Shown: positions 11,571 to 23,429 of the stretch, piece by piece
Position numbering within the stretch: the first letter of the stretch is position 1
Layout: the number at the start of each line of letters is the position of its first letter
Source: Oidiodendron maius Zn
Lineage: Eukaryota > Ascomycota > Leotiomycetes > Myxotrichaceae
Length of the DNA: 64,000 bases
Direction of reading: 5' to 3'
NCBI GenBank assembly: GCA_000827325.1
Contig: KN832880.1
Coordinates: 1,354,112-1,418,111, forward strand
Position numbers and translations under genes: made by a program
Notes under the pieces: generated by a model
What the model was told of the DNA's origin: nothing
Databases searched by the model: none
The model's input: only the letters and a program-made list of their open reading frames with translations

Positions 11571-12899
11571 ATGTATTCTTCAAAGGCCGCCCTCGTAGGG
11601 CTGGGACTCACGCTCGCACAATTTGTCCAGCAGACATCGTGCAAGCCCGCCCAGTTATTCTCTGATTCCAGCGTCTTCATCGCCGAAGCCCCTGCAACAC
11701 ATCAGTTGAGTCTCAGCGGCCATCCCAACCCAGATATATTCAGTAGCCCAGCCAGGCAGAGACACAAGGCGATTTATTCCGGCAAAGGACTCGAGACCGT
11801 GAACACGATCTTCAGCGGGGTTTACCCCGTCCTGAACCTCACGTGGCTGGGTACCAAAGCCCAGCAGTTCGTCGCTTTCATTGATACAGGGAGCTCGGAT
11901 ACCTGGGCCATTTCAAGCGACTTCCAGTGCCTCGACCTCGAGACACAGGCCCCTCTCCCACAAGAGGCGTGTCAATTCGGAACACTCTACAACCCTGCCC
12001 TAGGCTCTTTCACCAACATCACATCTCAGGAGTTCTCGATTGGCTACTTCCCCGAGAATGAGACCTTGCATGGCTCGATGGGCTACGCTCCCCTGCGACT
12101 GGGAGGTCTCACCGTCCCAAAGCAAGAGGTAGCTCTAGTTACTGAATCCGCCTGGTCTGGCGATGGCACCTCATCGGCTCTGGTCGGCTTTGCGTTTCCC
12201 TCCATCACATCTGCCACCTATCGCGGGAACGGAAGTCAAGCAATCTACGATCCGGTATTCACGACGATGACGAAAGAGAAGATCGTGAATGATGCTGTCT
12301 TCACTCTCGCGCTTGATCGGGTTCCAAGAGATACTTCTCCAAAGGCGCCAGCTGGTGTGATGGCCTTCGGCGGTCTCGTATCGCCAAGCTACTACGAACC
12401 CCCTTTCACGACCGTTCCAATCGAAGAGACCTCTGGTATCCAGGGCTTGAGTTTCTACACCATCTCGAATGAGCTGATTTACAGGCGCAAGAACGGCTCT
12501 ATCTACTCCAGTGGCACTTATCAGAGTATCGTGGACAGCGGCACGGCCCCGAATTTCATCCCCAGCGCCCAAGCAGCTGACCTTAATAATCAGTTCGAGC
12601 CGACCGCAGTCTACAACGAGACGCTCGGATACTGGACCGTGGACTGCGACGCTAAAGCACCGTATGCGGCGTTCAAGATTGGGGGGAAGGTCATGCCTAT
12701 GGATCCGCGAGACATGATCGTGAGGAGTCTAAATGGATTACAGGGTTATGAGAATGTTTGTTTTAGCGCGTTTGCTGATGGAGGTCCCCCGGGTAACGGT
12801 AATATATATATAGTTGGGGAGGTCTGGCAGTTGAGTTATGTTGTAGCTTATGATCAAGGGCGGAGTAAGATGCATTTCGCGAACAGGGCACCTTATTAA
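11571..12899 (+). CDS. Secreted pepsin-like aspartic protease (family A1)
   Basis: Intronless gene for a 442-residue eukaryotic aspartyl protease, probably secreted and acting outside the cell at acid pH. The N-terminus has a signal peptide (hydrophobic run from about residue 7 to 18) followed by a pro-region. The two catalytic aspartates are D105 in FIDTGSSDTW and D322 in IVDSGT, the usual two-lobe arrangement. Several N-x-S/T sites fit secretion. Near the C-terminus NIYIVGEVWQLSYVVAYDQG matches the family's conserved end block. No Ser/Thr-rich GPI-type tail is seen. Length is normal and the frame is intact. Confidence 0.93.
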   Translation: MYSSKAALVGLGLTLAQFVQQTSCKPAQLFSDSSVFIAEAPATHQLSLSGHPNPDIFSSPARQRHKAIYSGKGLETVNTIFSGVYPVLNLTWLGTKAQQFVAFIDTGSSDTWAISSDFQCLDLETQAPLPQEACQFGTLYNPALGSFTNITSQEFSIGYFPENETLHGSMGYAPLRLGGLTVPKQEVALVTESAWSGDGTSSALVGFAFPSITSATYRGNGSQAIYDPVFTTMTKEKIVNDAVFTLALDRVPRDTSPKAPAGVMAFGGLVSPSYYEPPFTTVPIEETSGIQGLSFYTISNELIYRRKNGSIYSSGTYQSIVDSGTAPNFIPSAQAADLNNQFEPTAVYNETLGYWTVDCDAKAPYAAFKIGGKVMPMDPRDMIVRSLNGLQGYENVCFSAFADGGPPGNGNIYIVGEVWQLSYVVAYDQGRSKMHFANRAPY

Positions 12900-14080
12900 G
12901 TCGGTGTCGATTTTATTAAAATTAGGGTTAGAATTAATCCATAACTTATAACGAGGTTAGAATTTAGGTAGTTGAACCACCTGTAATATCTGTATTAATA
13001 TGTGCGCTACGGACGTGTAGTGTATATAGTTCATTAGAACACACTGCTCGTACGTGCCTAGAGCATCAATAAATCGAGTAGTTTATTAGCTAGTTGGTAT
13101 TCACAGTGGTTGGATTTTAATTAATTAATGTCCATCCCTGTGTGCCGAAAAAACTGGTGTGCCGAAAAAATAATAATAGGTACTTTAACTTGAAGCATCT
13201 TGAAATCTGTACACAACTTAAATATATGCTATAATTCTTTATAAATTATATTCTATAGCCACTCCTGGATGCCTCGAAACTCTCTTATTAGAAAATCATA
13301 TTCACATCGTCGCCTTCACACCTGATTCGCAAAGGGTCTCATTTTAAAGTATAATAGTATTTCTCTACTAGAGCTCTACCGCCGAGCTTATACTATCCCT
13401 AATACTTCCAAAGGAGTCTTATCCGAGCTCTAAGGCCTCACCATTATATAGGAAATCGTTATCAGCCTTGTGGTGCTGTGGGCAGGCAAATTCAAGTAAA
13501 CTTTGCCACGCGGATCAGGACCTTGGCTACCAATTTTGGTTTAGTGCAAAACAGCCCCGCACGTCCTGTAATACTTGTATTTACGCTGTAATTTCATTTT
13601 GAAAGCCTTAGGCACAAGGGCGAACCGTGGCTGGTGGAATTTGTACTGTAGCAACCACTAAAATAAATAACCCACCTCGTTTGGGCAACCTACAGGGCCT
13701 TACCGGGCACTGTACCTTAGCGAGCTTTAGTGGGTCGATCCACAGGAACGCAAAGACTTTTTGCCCAGATCTCCGCTCTTCATCCTCTTTATATCTTTGG
13801 GCCGTAGTTAAGAGACCAGTTTTCGCCGTTATTATATTATTCACTCATATAATATAATAGATCCCTATTTATTGCAGTTCATGATCCAGCTCAGCACGTT
13901 AGCCCGGCTCTCCCCCGCACGTCAAGGCTGCTAGGTCTACAAGGCTGTCACTTTGATGAAAAGCGCCAAAAGTTACCTAGGTTCTACCTTTAAAGCCCAC
14001 GTTCTGAGGAAGATTTCTCTAACTTCAAGCACCAGACTCATATATTGCACTTTTCCCAAGTTCACAACAGACTGCCTCCC
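12900..14080. other. Intergenic, AT-rich, no gene seen
   Basis: About 1.2 kb. TGTGCCGAAAAA occurs twice in tandem spacing near 13140-13168, reminiscent of a worn transposon end. Two overlapping open frames near 13608-13857 on opposite strands show no recognisable domain and are probably chance. The 14045-14080 stretch is read as leader of the next gene. Confidence 0.5.
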
Positions 14081-15403
14081 ATGTCTTTGAACACTGTTCC
14101 TAACGAACTCATTCTCTATATGGGAGAGTTTTTCACGAAATCTAGTTTGAATGTACTTATCCAAACTCAAAGACGATTTGTGACCCTCCTGACACCCCAT
14201 CTATACAATGATGAGATTCGCTTCCTGGCTCGGTATCCGGAAATGTCCGACGACTACCCGGACCCAAGCGTCACTCCTCCTCTTCGGTGCCTAGATTGTG
14301 CACCACGTTGGCAATCGGAAAATATGCTTTGCTATTTGAGGAATCTGCCATGTGATACCTTCGAGCTTACTGACATATACGGGTGCACACTTCTCCACCA
14401 TATCGCTATAAAAGGAAACGCAAAGTTAATGGAGATTTTTCTAGCCAAAGGTGCTGATATCGAAGCGAGGAACAGGTATAATCAAACGCCACTGCTGAGA
14501 GCAGTTAGCGCCCCAAACGAGGAGCTTGTGGACGCCCTTCTACATGCCGGTGCCGATGCTACAGTATCACATGCCAATAACATCAGTGTGCTGGTTGCAG
14601 CAATATTACACGGACGCTCTTTGCCCGTGGTCAAACGGGTCATCCAATCTCTCGAGGCAAGTTCAGACGACATATTTGCACCTTGCACTAGTAGTGAGGT
14701 TCTGTATCGGTCCATTTACACTGGAATCGAGCCTATCACCCGATTGCTTCTCGATCTCGGGGCCGACTTTGACACTCCAGATGGCTACGGCACGACCGCG
14801 CTAAATGCTGCGGCAATCTGGGGCAATAATGACATTGTCAATCTCCTTCTCGATCGTGGTGCAGATGTATTGCCCTACGATAGCATGGGAAGATCGGTAC
14901 TAACTTCTGGTGCCGGGACACTTAATTCTGCGACGTTGGAACGTCTTCTGAAGGCCACCGTTTCGGCTGGTGGTAATATCTCAATGCCATCTGGTGATGA
15001 GTCATGGACACCCTTGCATCATTCCGCACTAAATGGAGACAGAGCTAACTTAGAACTCCTCATTAATAGTGGAGCAGATGTTTTGGCCATGGGAGATAAT
15101 GCTATTACGCCCTTGATATGTGCTCTCGTAAGATACGGAGACGATGAGATCAAATATGAGGAGGTTTGTCGAGTGTTGATCCAGGCAATGGTTGCAGCTG
15201 GGGTAGATTTATCTACACCCTCAGAAGTTCCTACGGGCTCCGGCATGACCCCGCTACACCTTGCTATCGATCTTGAGGCAGAGTCCATTGTGCGGCTTTT
15301 GATTGAGAATGGAGCAGACATTTCAGCTCTAGATACATCTAGGCAGTCAAAAATTGAAAGTACGTTAACATTTATACGACCCAAAATTAAAAACATTAAC
15401 TAA
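14081..15403 (+). CDS. F-box-like / ankyrin-repeat protein
   Basis: A 440-residue intronless protein. The first about 45 residues (NELILYMGEFF, LNVLIQTQRRF) resemble an F-box, which would dock to Skp1 in an SCF ubiquitin ligase. Residues about 105-430 contain roughly eight ankyrin repeats (YGCTLLHHIAIKGNAKLMEI, GTTALNAAAIWGN, SWTPLHHSALNGD, MTPLHLAIDLEAESIVRLL), the presumed substrate-binding part. I chose the ATG at 14081 because the F-box begins directly after it; an in-frame ATG at 14045 would add 12 residues without family support. F-box/ankyrin proteins form large families in ascomycetes; the specific target cannot be read from sequence. Confidence 0.85.
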   Translation: MSLNTVPNELILYMGEFFTKSSLNVLIQTQRRFVTLLTPHLYNDEIRFLARYPEMSDDYPDPSVTPPLRCLDCAPRWQSENMLCYLRNLPCDTFELTDIYGCTLLHHIAIKGNAKLMEIFLAKGADIEARNRYNQTPLLRAVSAPNEELVDALLHAGADATVSHANNISVLVAAILHGRSLPVVKRVIQSLEASSDDIFAPCTSSEVLYRSIYTGIEPITRLLLDLGADFDTPDGYGTTALNAAAIWGNNDIVNLLLDRGADVLPYDSMGRSVLTSGAGTLNSATLERLLKATVSAGGNISMPSGDESWTPLHHSALNGDRANLELLINSGADVLAMGDNAITPLICALVRYGDDEIKYEEVCRVLIQAMVAAGVDLSTPSEVPTGSGMTPLHLAIDLEAESIVRLLIENGADISALDTSRQSKIESTLTFIRPKIKNIN

Positions 15404-15805
15404 CAAATGATATCAGATCTAAGCTCGTAAAATTCAACTTCATAATATCGGACAGCAAAGTACATAAGTCAAAACCCTCCCCTGTTGGCCACCCCCTACT
15501 TTTGGCTACTGTCGAGAGAACCTAAGTGCGAGCTCGTAGGCTATGATGAGGAGTAGTCAGAGGAACTCCACTGTGTTTTGATGTGGTATTATATGTTTGA
15601 GCCTCTCCCGGTAGGGAGGCCCCTGCCAGGGCTTCACTGGCACGGTCGCTCATAGGCATCGAGATGAGGATGGTATTGGGACTCGGCGCAGAACTGGACG
15701 CGTGGCGCCACATTTCCACATGATATATATAAATACTTAATAAAATACGACTAGCGTTGCTGTGAATATAATCTTAAATAAGGGCAATAAATCCTTCCTC
15801 GCTTA
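15404..15805. other. Intergenic, no gene seen
   Basis: About 400 bases. Contains a GC-rich part (15600-15715) and an AT-rich tail toward the chromodomain frame. It could be the downstream part of a decayed mobile element whose chromodomain is at 15806-16090, but no element ends were identified. Confidence 0.4.
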
Positions 15806-16090
15806 TTAAGATGGGCCACCATGTATATCGTCCTCATAAATCCCCTCATTGTAATCGTCTGACCACCCTTGCCACTTGACCCAGTATTGGGCAACCGTTC
15901 TCTTGCGCCTACCCTTCCCGCGCGGGACAACTTGCCTTCCTAATAATAGCTCAACGGTGTATTGGCTATCATCAGGGGTTACGGTGGGTGGCCTGGGCTC
16001 CAGAATGGATTTTTTGCGAGACTGCAGACACCCCAGAGCGCAAGGTTCTGCGGTCAGCTCTCTGGTGTTGCTTATGACATCGTTTCTCAT
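15806..16090 (-). CDS. Chromodomain-containing fragment
   Basis: A 94-residue frame whose C-terminal half is a chromodomain: YTVELLLGRQ, a basic turn (GKGRRKR), then YWVKWQGWSDDYN and an acidic end. Chromodomains bind methylated histone H3 tails. In fungi such short C-terminal chromodomains occur both in host proteins and at the end of mobile-element integrases, and nothing here decides between these. The frame at 16193-16594 on the same strand may be part of the same locus. If it belongs to a mobile element it is an incomplete fossil. Confidence 0.5.
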   Translation of the reverse strand: MRNDVISNTRELTAEPCALGCLQSRKKSILEPRPPTVTPDDSQYTVELLLGRQVVPRGKGRRKRTVAQYWVKWQGWSDDYNEGIYEDDIHGGPS

Positions 16091-16192
16091 GGTCGATGTA
16101 ATTGTGCTTGGGAGGTCGGAGGAAGACGCGTATCCTGAGTTGTGACTACACCCCGAGAAGAGTGTCCGCCGTCTAAGGGATATGCGTGCTCT

Positions 16193-16594
16193 TCATCGAG
16201 GCTCTATCCCAAGCACCTCGCCGTCACCCTTATTACTTGTATTCCTAGCTCTTCTGCCTCCTTTAATCGACCTTGATACCGGAACGTCGTTGCTAACTTG
16301 TTCATAATGATTAGCGTGTCTAGATCCTTCACGCCAAGCATCATATCTTACCCGCGACGATTGTTTCATATGGGAATTGGAGTTTAGTCTCATCTGCATT
16401 ACCCGAGATGAACAAGTAGTTTCTTCGTATTTAAAATTTATTGCGATTTTTGAAGGTTGTAATGTAGTAGATAATGAGCTATTTGGTAGAAACTTGACAT
16501 TCAGAAAAGCACGAATACGCTGCGTGTACTGTTGAAGCAAGGACCCGACTCCCTGTGTAGTTTTGCTCTCTCCGTATACTGCAATAAGATCCAT
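16193..16594 (-). CDS. Hypothetical open frame upstream of the chromodomain frame
   Basis: A 133-residue basic frame (R/K/N/S-rich) on the minus strand, 102 bases upstream of the chromodomain frame and possibly an upstream exon of the same gene. No domain recognised. Start and splice sites are not convincing. Confidence 0.2.
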   Translation of the reverse strand: MDLIAVYGESKTTQGVGSLLQQYTQRIRAFLNVKFLPNSSLSTTLQPSKIAINFKYEETTCSSRVMQMRLNSNSHMKQSSRVRYDAWREGSRHANHYEQVSNDVPVSRSIKGGRRARNTSNKGDGEVLGIEPR

Positions 16595-16614
16595 GTGATA
16601 TCCATTTTACCTGC

Positions 16615-17589
16615 CTACATACCCGAAAACTGCCTACTCTCATCAATCAGATTCCCCGCCTCATCATTAATATTCAACTTCACCTCCTCCGCATCAGTAT
16701 TGCTCGGCCCCCTCGCTGCCGCCGCTTCCTTCGTCGCGCGCCATTTTCCATATAGTGGCACGATGACGCAGAACAGCTGGAACCAGACCTGCAGTACCTG
16801 CAGCGGGTATGCTACCGTATTCGTGTTGCAAATCGTACTTTGGACATTCGCCACATGTTCCGAAGTCGCATTTCCGTTGTTGCAACTCGCTCCCCAGAGA
16901 TCTGTATTGTTGGTATTGACGTTCGCGAATTTGAAAATCCCGACAGCGACGGCGGGCATGATGGCAGCGACGACACCGGTGACGGTGCGCACTTTCGTCA
17001 CAATGGTGGCCACGGTGCGCAAGACTCTAACACCGCAGCATTGCACGAGGAGGTTAATGGCGTCCATGAGTACGTTGACACAGGAGATAATAAGCATAAT
17101 GAATGTGGGCGAGAGGACGGGGTTGGGGGGCCAGGCTCCTGGCGCGTTTTTTGTGCTGTTGTATTGTGCGAGCGTAAGGGCCATTATAACAATTATGACG
17201 ACGGCTAGGATGGCGTTAAGGATGTATTGAATGATGAGATAGATTTTGAGTTTCAGCAATAGCTGCAAGGTAGTCAGTAAGGTAGTGCGGCGGAAGTTAT
17301 TATAGGGCGTGCTACTTACTTTTGTAGGCTTTTTCTCGGTAGGATCTTGAACCTTTTCATGGTCGACATTCTCGCCAAGAGGAATGCTTCTCATGGTATC
17401 TGTGCGCTCCGGAGATTTGGGCTCGAGTGTCACCTCATTGCTTGTGCCGTCTGCATTCTTGATTGTGATTTTCCAGCCAATATCGGTTGGCGACACCACG
17501 GGTATGGTTGGGGACGTGGGTGATGTGATTTCAGTGGAAGCAGATACAGCAGAAGGCTTTGAGGCCATTTTTTCTTCCGGGGAAGCCAT
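16615..17589 (-). CDS. Four-helix integral membrane protein (MARVEL-like topology)
   Basis: Two exons, 17589-17320 and 17262-16615, with a 57-base intron (17263-17319) that has GTAAGT, TACTGAC and TTGCAG signals and is a multiple of three, so it can be mistaken for coding. Product about 305 residues: a Ser/Thr/Pro-rich cytosolic N-terminus (about 90), then four hydrophobic segments (YILNAILAVVIIVIMALTL; FIMLIISCVNVLMDAINLL; a weaker GVVAAIMPAVAVGIF; VWFQLFCVIVPLYG) and an acidic C-terminal tail. A cysteine-containing loop with N-x-T sites lies between helices 3 and 4. This resembles uncharacterised fungal membrane proteins of MARVEL-like layout. I chose the ATG at 17589 (MASPEEKM) over 17640. 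Confidence 0.75.
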   Translation of the reverse strand: MASPEEKMASKPSAVSASTEITSPTSPTIPVVSPTDIGWKITIKNADGTSNEVTLEPKSPERTDTMRSIPLGENVDHEKVQDPTEKKPTKVSSTPYNNFRRTTLLTTLQLLLKLKIYLIIQYILNAILAVVIIVIMALTLAQYNSTKNAPGAWPPNPVLSPTFIMLIISCVNVLMDAINLLVQCCGVRVLRTVATIVTKVRTVTGVVAAIMPAVAVGIFKFANVNTNNTDLWGASCNNGNATSEHVANVQSTICNTNTVAYPLQVLQVWFQLFCVIVPLYGKWRATKEAAAARGPSNTDAEEVKLNINDEAGNLIDESRQFSGM

Positions 17590-17649
17590 TATAATGCTCA
17601 AACAGAAAGAAAATGGGAATTCCTCAATGGCGACAACCAACCTATCTAT

Positions 17650-18568
17650 ATTGTCAACCAGCGGTGGCCGTGAGACTCACCGTACTGTAAAGCTTCCCAT
17701 TGGCTTTCCCATGAATATGCACAGAGAATGCCATTCAGCTCTCAGCACGAAGCCTCGAGGCTACTCTGTGGAACCCGCTATCCAATAAGGTTGCATGATT
17801 TTATGCTTGTGTGCCGCCGCCACCAGCCACGTTTCCAAGCTCGACGGGTCTCGAGCGCGCCTCGCGGGTTTCAGGTGGTGCTCTTAAAAGTCCATTGCAT
17901 TGTTGTCCACGGTGATATCCGATGACAAGGAGGTTCAGCTGATCTCTGATATGCTCGGTGATTCCTTTCAGAGATAATGCTGTCAGCAGGTAGTTGCAAG
18001 TGGTTTGTTCTCGCAGTTGCGGGCTTGACGGGCCTTTTTAGAGAGACCAATTAAAACGCGACCGCCTCGTTCTGTGGGGGAGGGATATTTCGGCGACAAG
18101 TGGCGAAATAATGTTATTCTCACCGATTATCCAGAGGGGGGGCGGTGATTCACGACACCACGCTTAATTGGAGCTGAGAGATTTTGTGGCGGAGGCGAAT
18201 TTGACAACTTGTGATACATAGCAATCTAAGAAAGCCAGTGCTCGTCACGGACAGCCGTTAGAGAAATGCGATTGTCAAATCTCTCCTGCTACTGTTCAAT
18301 GTCTCCAGGATGGGTCTGAGTTACCAAAAATACCCCACGCCGAGATAAAATAACCCTAACGGCGACTTGTGGGTCCCAGGGCCATGTGGCTTTCTTGGCC
18401 TCTATAAGTACCGAACCGAACACCCTCGTCGCCTTCGACAAGAGCCATAACTTTGCTTTTCTATCCTGTCCCGCACGTCCTCTGCCCAAAGACCCCCGCT
18501 CACATCACCGCCTACCGTGTCAGCAACGACTACCCTGGGCCGACTCCTCGAAGCCTTCAGAAGCCAAG
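17650..18568. other. Intergenic, promoter-like, no firm gene
   Basis: Upstream region of the membrane-protein gene. TATAAG at 18403-18408 followed by a pyrimidine-rich leader looks like a plus-strand promoter, but no convincing coding sequence follows. Confidence 0.4.
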
Positions 18569-19497
18569 ATGCCGCTCCGGCACTGGTTAGGAACTTTTGC
18601 TGTCGCGATCACGGCCAGGTCGAAGCAGTTCAAGCCTTCAGAGTTTGGCAGTGAGACACGTACTAAAACACCCTTGGCCGTCCTCCCGCAATACTTCAAG
18701 GGTGAGAGAGACGCAGTCACCTAGTTTAGGTGCAGAGAAAGCACTGTCTCACTTGGACTGCTTTTGTGGCAGTCTACTTATGAGTTGTAAGCCTCTCAGG
18801 GCCACAAAAGACTTCAGGATGTCTCCTCGGGAGATTATATGCTCAAATTAGCTATAGGGCCATACGAGGCCTAATGGGATTCGAACAAAGTCCCCCTCTT
18901 CAATGGTCGAAGCTCACCACGGCCCTACCCTCCATCGGTCTAGCCGCGATTCTCCTCCCCGTCATAACCACCAACAGATATATCTTCATCGACTCCTTTA
19001 CCGTCTCCCAAGCCCAGATGCTAGCCTCCCTTGAAAAGCTCAAAGCGATAAAATGAGAAGCCACTTGGATATCGAGGAGCAGAAGTAAGACTTAGAGAAG
19101 GCTTTTGACAGGCGGCTTCGGTGTCCCGATAAGCTTGATTCGGTGTATTAAGGGTGCGCATAGTCATAGCCATAGTAGGAGTTATGCTAAGTATGAGAAG
19201 ACGCAGAATGAGCTGCTGTCCTTGCCTAAGGAGAAGTTGGAGGAGGTGCAAGCGGGCATTGCGACGGATTCAGACCGGTTACTCTCCCTATTGGCTGGGC
19301 AAAATTGGCATGAGAGGGGATACAAAACAAACATGAGGAAAGGAGCATTATGCCATGATCTACAGTTATTTTCCACAGGAAAATTAACAAGAAGACGACA
19401 GAATATCGTGTTCTCTTCACTTCTCCATCGAGCAAAGGAATTTTCATCGCCGAAACTATTTCGCAACTGGCCGATCCTGGCCGCCGTTGCCCTGTGA
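18569..19497 (+). CDS. Possible decayed or spliced small gene
   Basis: Weak candidate. Three plus-strand open pieces lie one after the other: 18569-18723 (MPLRHWLGTF...), 18874-19056 with a hydrophobic segment (IGLAAILLPVITT) and 19105-19497 with a helical charged segment (YEKTQNELLSLPKEKLEEVQ). They might be exons of a small membrane-anchored coiled-coil protein behind the TATA at 18403, but the splice sites do not give a clean model. No family recognised. Confidence 0.2.
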
Positions 19498-20529
19498 CGT
19501 CATGGCATAAGCTCTCACCCGCACACCCCAATCTTTTCCTGGCCCGCCCCTCGACCTTCCACGCCTTAGACTTGCGTGAATGTTCTGGTGTTCACCAATC
19601 CAGACACCTTTAGTGGGTCATACATGTGGCGACAGCCGGGGAGAGAGCGTTGAACGCCTGGTTGATTGGGCTGCAACGATTTTGATCCGGAGAGAGCTCC
19701 GGGTTCAAATGTAGTCTTTTTCCAATCAAAGCCCCAGATGGTACTGTATCATTACAGTAAGTAGAACAACACCAATACAACCCTTGATGTCGGCAATTTC
19801 GGTGAACCAATCACCTCCGAGGAACAGGTTATAGCAGCAATAGTATTATTATTATTATTATTCTTATTATTTTCACGGTCAATAAATCGGTCCAAAGCTA
19901 CCCGAGGGACTCTGCAGCGGGAGCTAGGTATGCAGAAATCCTTCGTCGCGAGGAGACAAAGGCACCACGCTCTCTTATACGAGGGAGGAGTCGGGGCTGC
20001 ACGGCCCGCAGGCGCCACTGTCGTCACAGCTTCGTACCCAACTGAGGACATGATAATGTACTTTCATCAGATGGAGCACAGCTCTCTTTATCACTGTATC
20101 TACAGCTTTCACCAGCTGTACATATCCGTCGGGAGATACCACAGCTTTTTAGGGCACTATTGACCAGGCCAAGAAAGCATGATCTACCGAAAGGAACATC
20201 GAGAGATTTGAGTTATCCCTCTGACAGCTTGGATCATCCAGGAACACGCTGTCTATTTAGCGGGCTTCCCGTGATGCGTGGCAACCGGAGCCATCTCCGA
20301 TGCACGTCGAGTTAACCGACTGCTTTAGTCTTGCCAGGTCCTTGCAAGCTCCTTACTGATCATCAAGACTAACCTCAGAAGTGGGAATTTGACGTCACGG
20401 CTATCTTTCCAGTTTATCTGTACCTGCCTTCCCAGCTCCAGCTCCCTTAACGTACCTCCAGCCGCCAGATTTTCAACTTTGTCCCCACAATGGGACTTGA
20501 CGACTTCTGCAATGAATCCGTCATCAACC
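19498..20529. other. Intergenic, microsatellite, no gene seen
   Basis: About 1 kb upstream of the MAP kinase. An ATT microsatellite runs about 19842-19870. Minus-strand open frames here and at 20325-20885 are judged chance, the latter overlapping kinase exons. Confidence 0.5.
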
Positions 20530-21943
<1,414 letters not shown>

Positions 21944-22818
21944 GCATTGCAAGTAACGAAGCTGACTTATACATTCTCTATAGATATTCCGAAATTATTG
22001 ATTACCACAACGTTGGAATGGATGAGCTAGAAATAGAACTCTGTATATAGAAGTTCGGTCCTTTGGGAGGTCTTTTACGGCCCAACAATCAGCCTACCAT
22101 AATCTCATAACGAATTTTACGACGAGGAATTGTTTATTTAGTCGGTTATGGTCTAGTGACGTGCGTTTGCGAGGATGTTATCACCAAGATTGTCAGGAAT
22201 CTGGTTTCGTGGAGAATAAAGCTTTTGATACCCTAGAGCTGGAATTTAGGTTCTTATTCACTTCTATACGCCTTGGACGTATATAGAAGATATCCCACTG
22301 ATTCTAACCCATAAAATCTCATCATTATTGAATTGTGATTGTCGCTGAAGACAGAAACTAGAAGCAATGGCCAAGCAGAAGGAAGGAGACTCGACTCGAG
22401 AAGACCCCCAAGATAGAACTATCTGGTAACGTCAACGTACCTATCAGAGACCTTTGTGTTGGTAAAAGTGGAGATCCTAACTTCTTTGGCATGGGCTGAT
22501 CCTAATTAAGCGATGTAAGCTTTGTAAGTTAAGGGTAAAAAGGGACGCGTAGGAGAAGAGAAAGAGTGGTATATGTGATAGGAGTGCACTGCATGCGTAT
22601 AGCAACACCTTGCGTCTTGAGCTAGCTCCGTTTGGTGTTCAAGTCATACTCATCGTCACTGGCGGTGTGAAGAGCAGAATTACCAGGACCGAGAGAGTTC
22701 TCGACGAGGATAGCGTATATCTACCTATTTCGGCCGAATACGGCCGCCGAGTTTACCACCCCCAGGGTTAGATATATCCAAAGTCCGCGCCAAGAATGAG
22801 CTAATGATGTGTAGAGGG
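21944..22818. other. Intergenic, no gene seen
   Basis: About 880 bases downstream of the MAP kinase. No open frame with recognisable features. Confidence 0.5.
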
Positions 22819-22822
22819 TGCC

Positions 22823-22965
22823 ATGCCCAACGAAGCGTATGCTGCTAGCGTGGCAAAGCAGATTTTAAAGAAGAACCCCCCAAAGTGGTTCTGGCAGGGG
22901 AATCGAGCCTGGATAATCTGGTTTCCGGATAGATTCTTCCCTAGAAGTATATGGGTAGGCTATTG
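22823..22965 (+). pseudogene. C-terminal relic of a short-chain dehydrogenase (Ayr1-like)
   Basis: From MPNEAYAASVAKQILKKNPP through WFWQG and FFPRSIW the frame matches the C-terminal part of fungal 1-acyl-DHAP reductase-like short-chain dehydrogenases, where MP..YA..V.....K..PP.WFW..........FPR.. is typical. The NAD-binding Rossmann part and the YxxxK site are absent upstream, and the frame runs into unrelated sequence after SIW. So this is a fragment left by deletion or rearrangement, not a working enzyme. Recognition is from memory of the family. Confidence 0.55.
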
Positions 22966-23429
22966 CAAATCAACAAACTATCTATCGCATACACTAATCA
23001 CACATAGGATTGGATATTCCCCTCGATGTTCGGCTTGGCGCGACTTCGCCAGATTCTAGCCCACAACAAGAAAGACTGATAGGCGATTGTCTCAGTGGCT
23101 TGGAGAAGGAGCGATGCCACAATTAAATGTTGATATTGTACATCGCTTTAGATGCAGCATGGGATATCTCGATTTTATATATTGCATGTACCTTTAGGAG
23201 TGTACTACAGTATACGAATCTGTTACCTTGATTAGAGCATCACATTAAATCGATTAGTGCAACCGCAGTGGTCGGTATGTATCACAATTCCAGTGGCCAG
23301 GAGAGTCACAGGAAGGATAAACCGAAGTTTGTTATTCTTTTGATAGCTCATGCCCGAATTGAAAATATAGCACCCTACAAGTATGCTAGATATCGTAGGT
23401 AAGCATGTAAATATACTTCTGAGCTGCAC
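22966..23429. other. Intergenic, no gene seen
   Basis: About 460 bases between the reductase relic and the stop codon of the hydroxylase gene; probably contains that gene's 3' untranslated region. Confidence 0.5.

Noticed and set aside
16532-17230. 232-codon plus-strand open frame
   Set aside because: Antisense to the membrane protein; its hydrophobic look mirrors the transmembrane helices on the real strand.
19660-19725. GGTTCAAAT string resembling a tRNA T-loop
   Set aside because: Flanking bases do not pair into a T-stem and no A box lies at the right distance.
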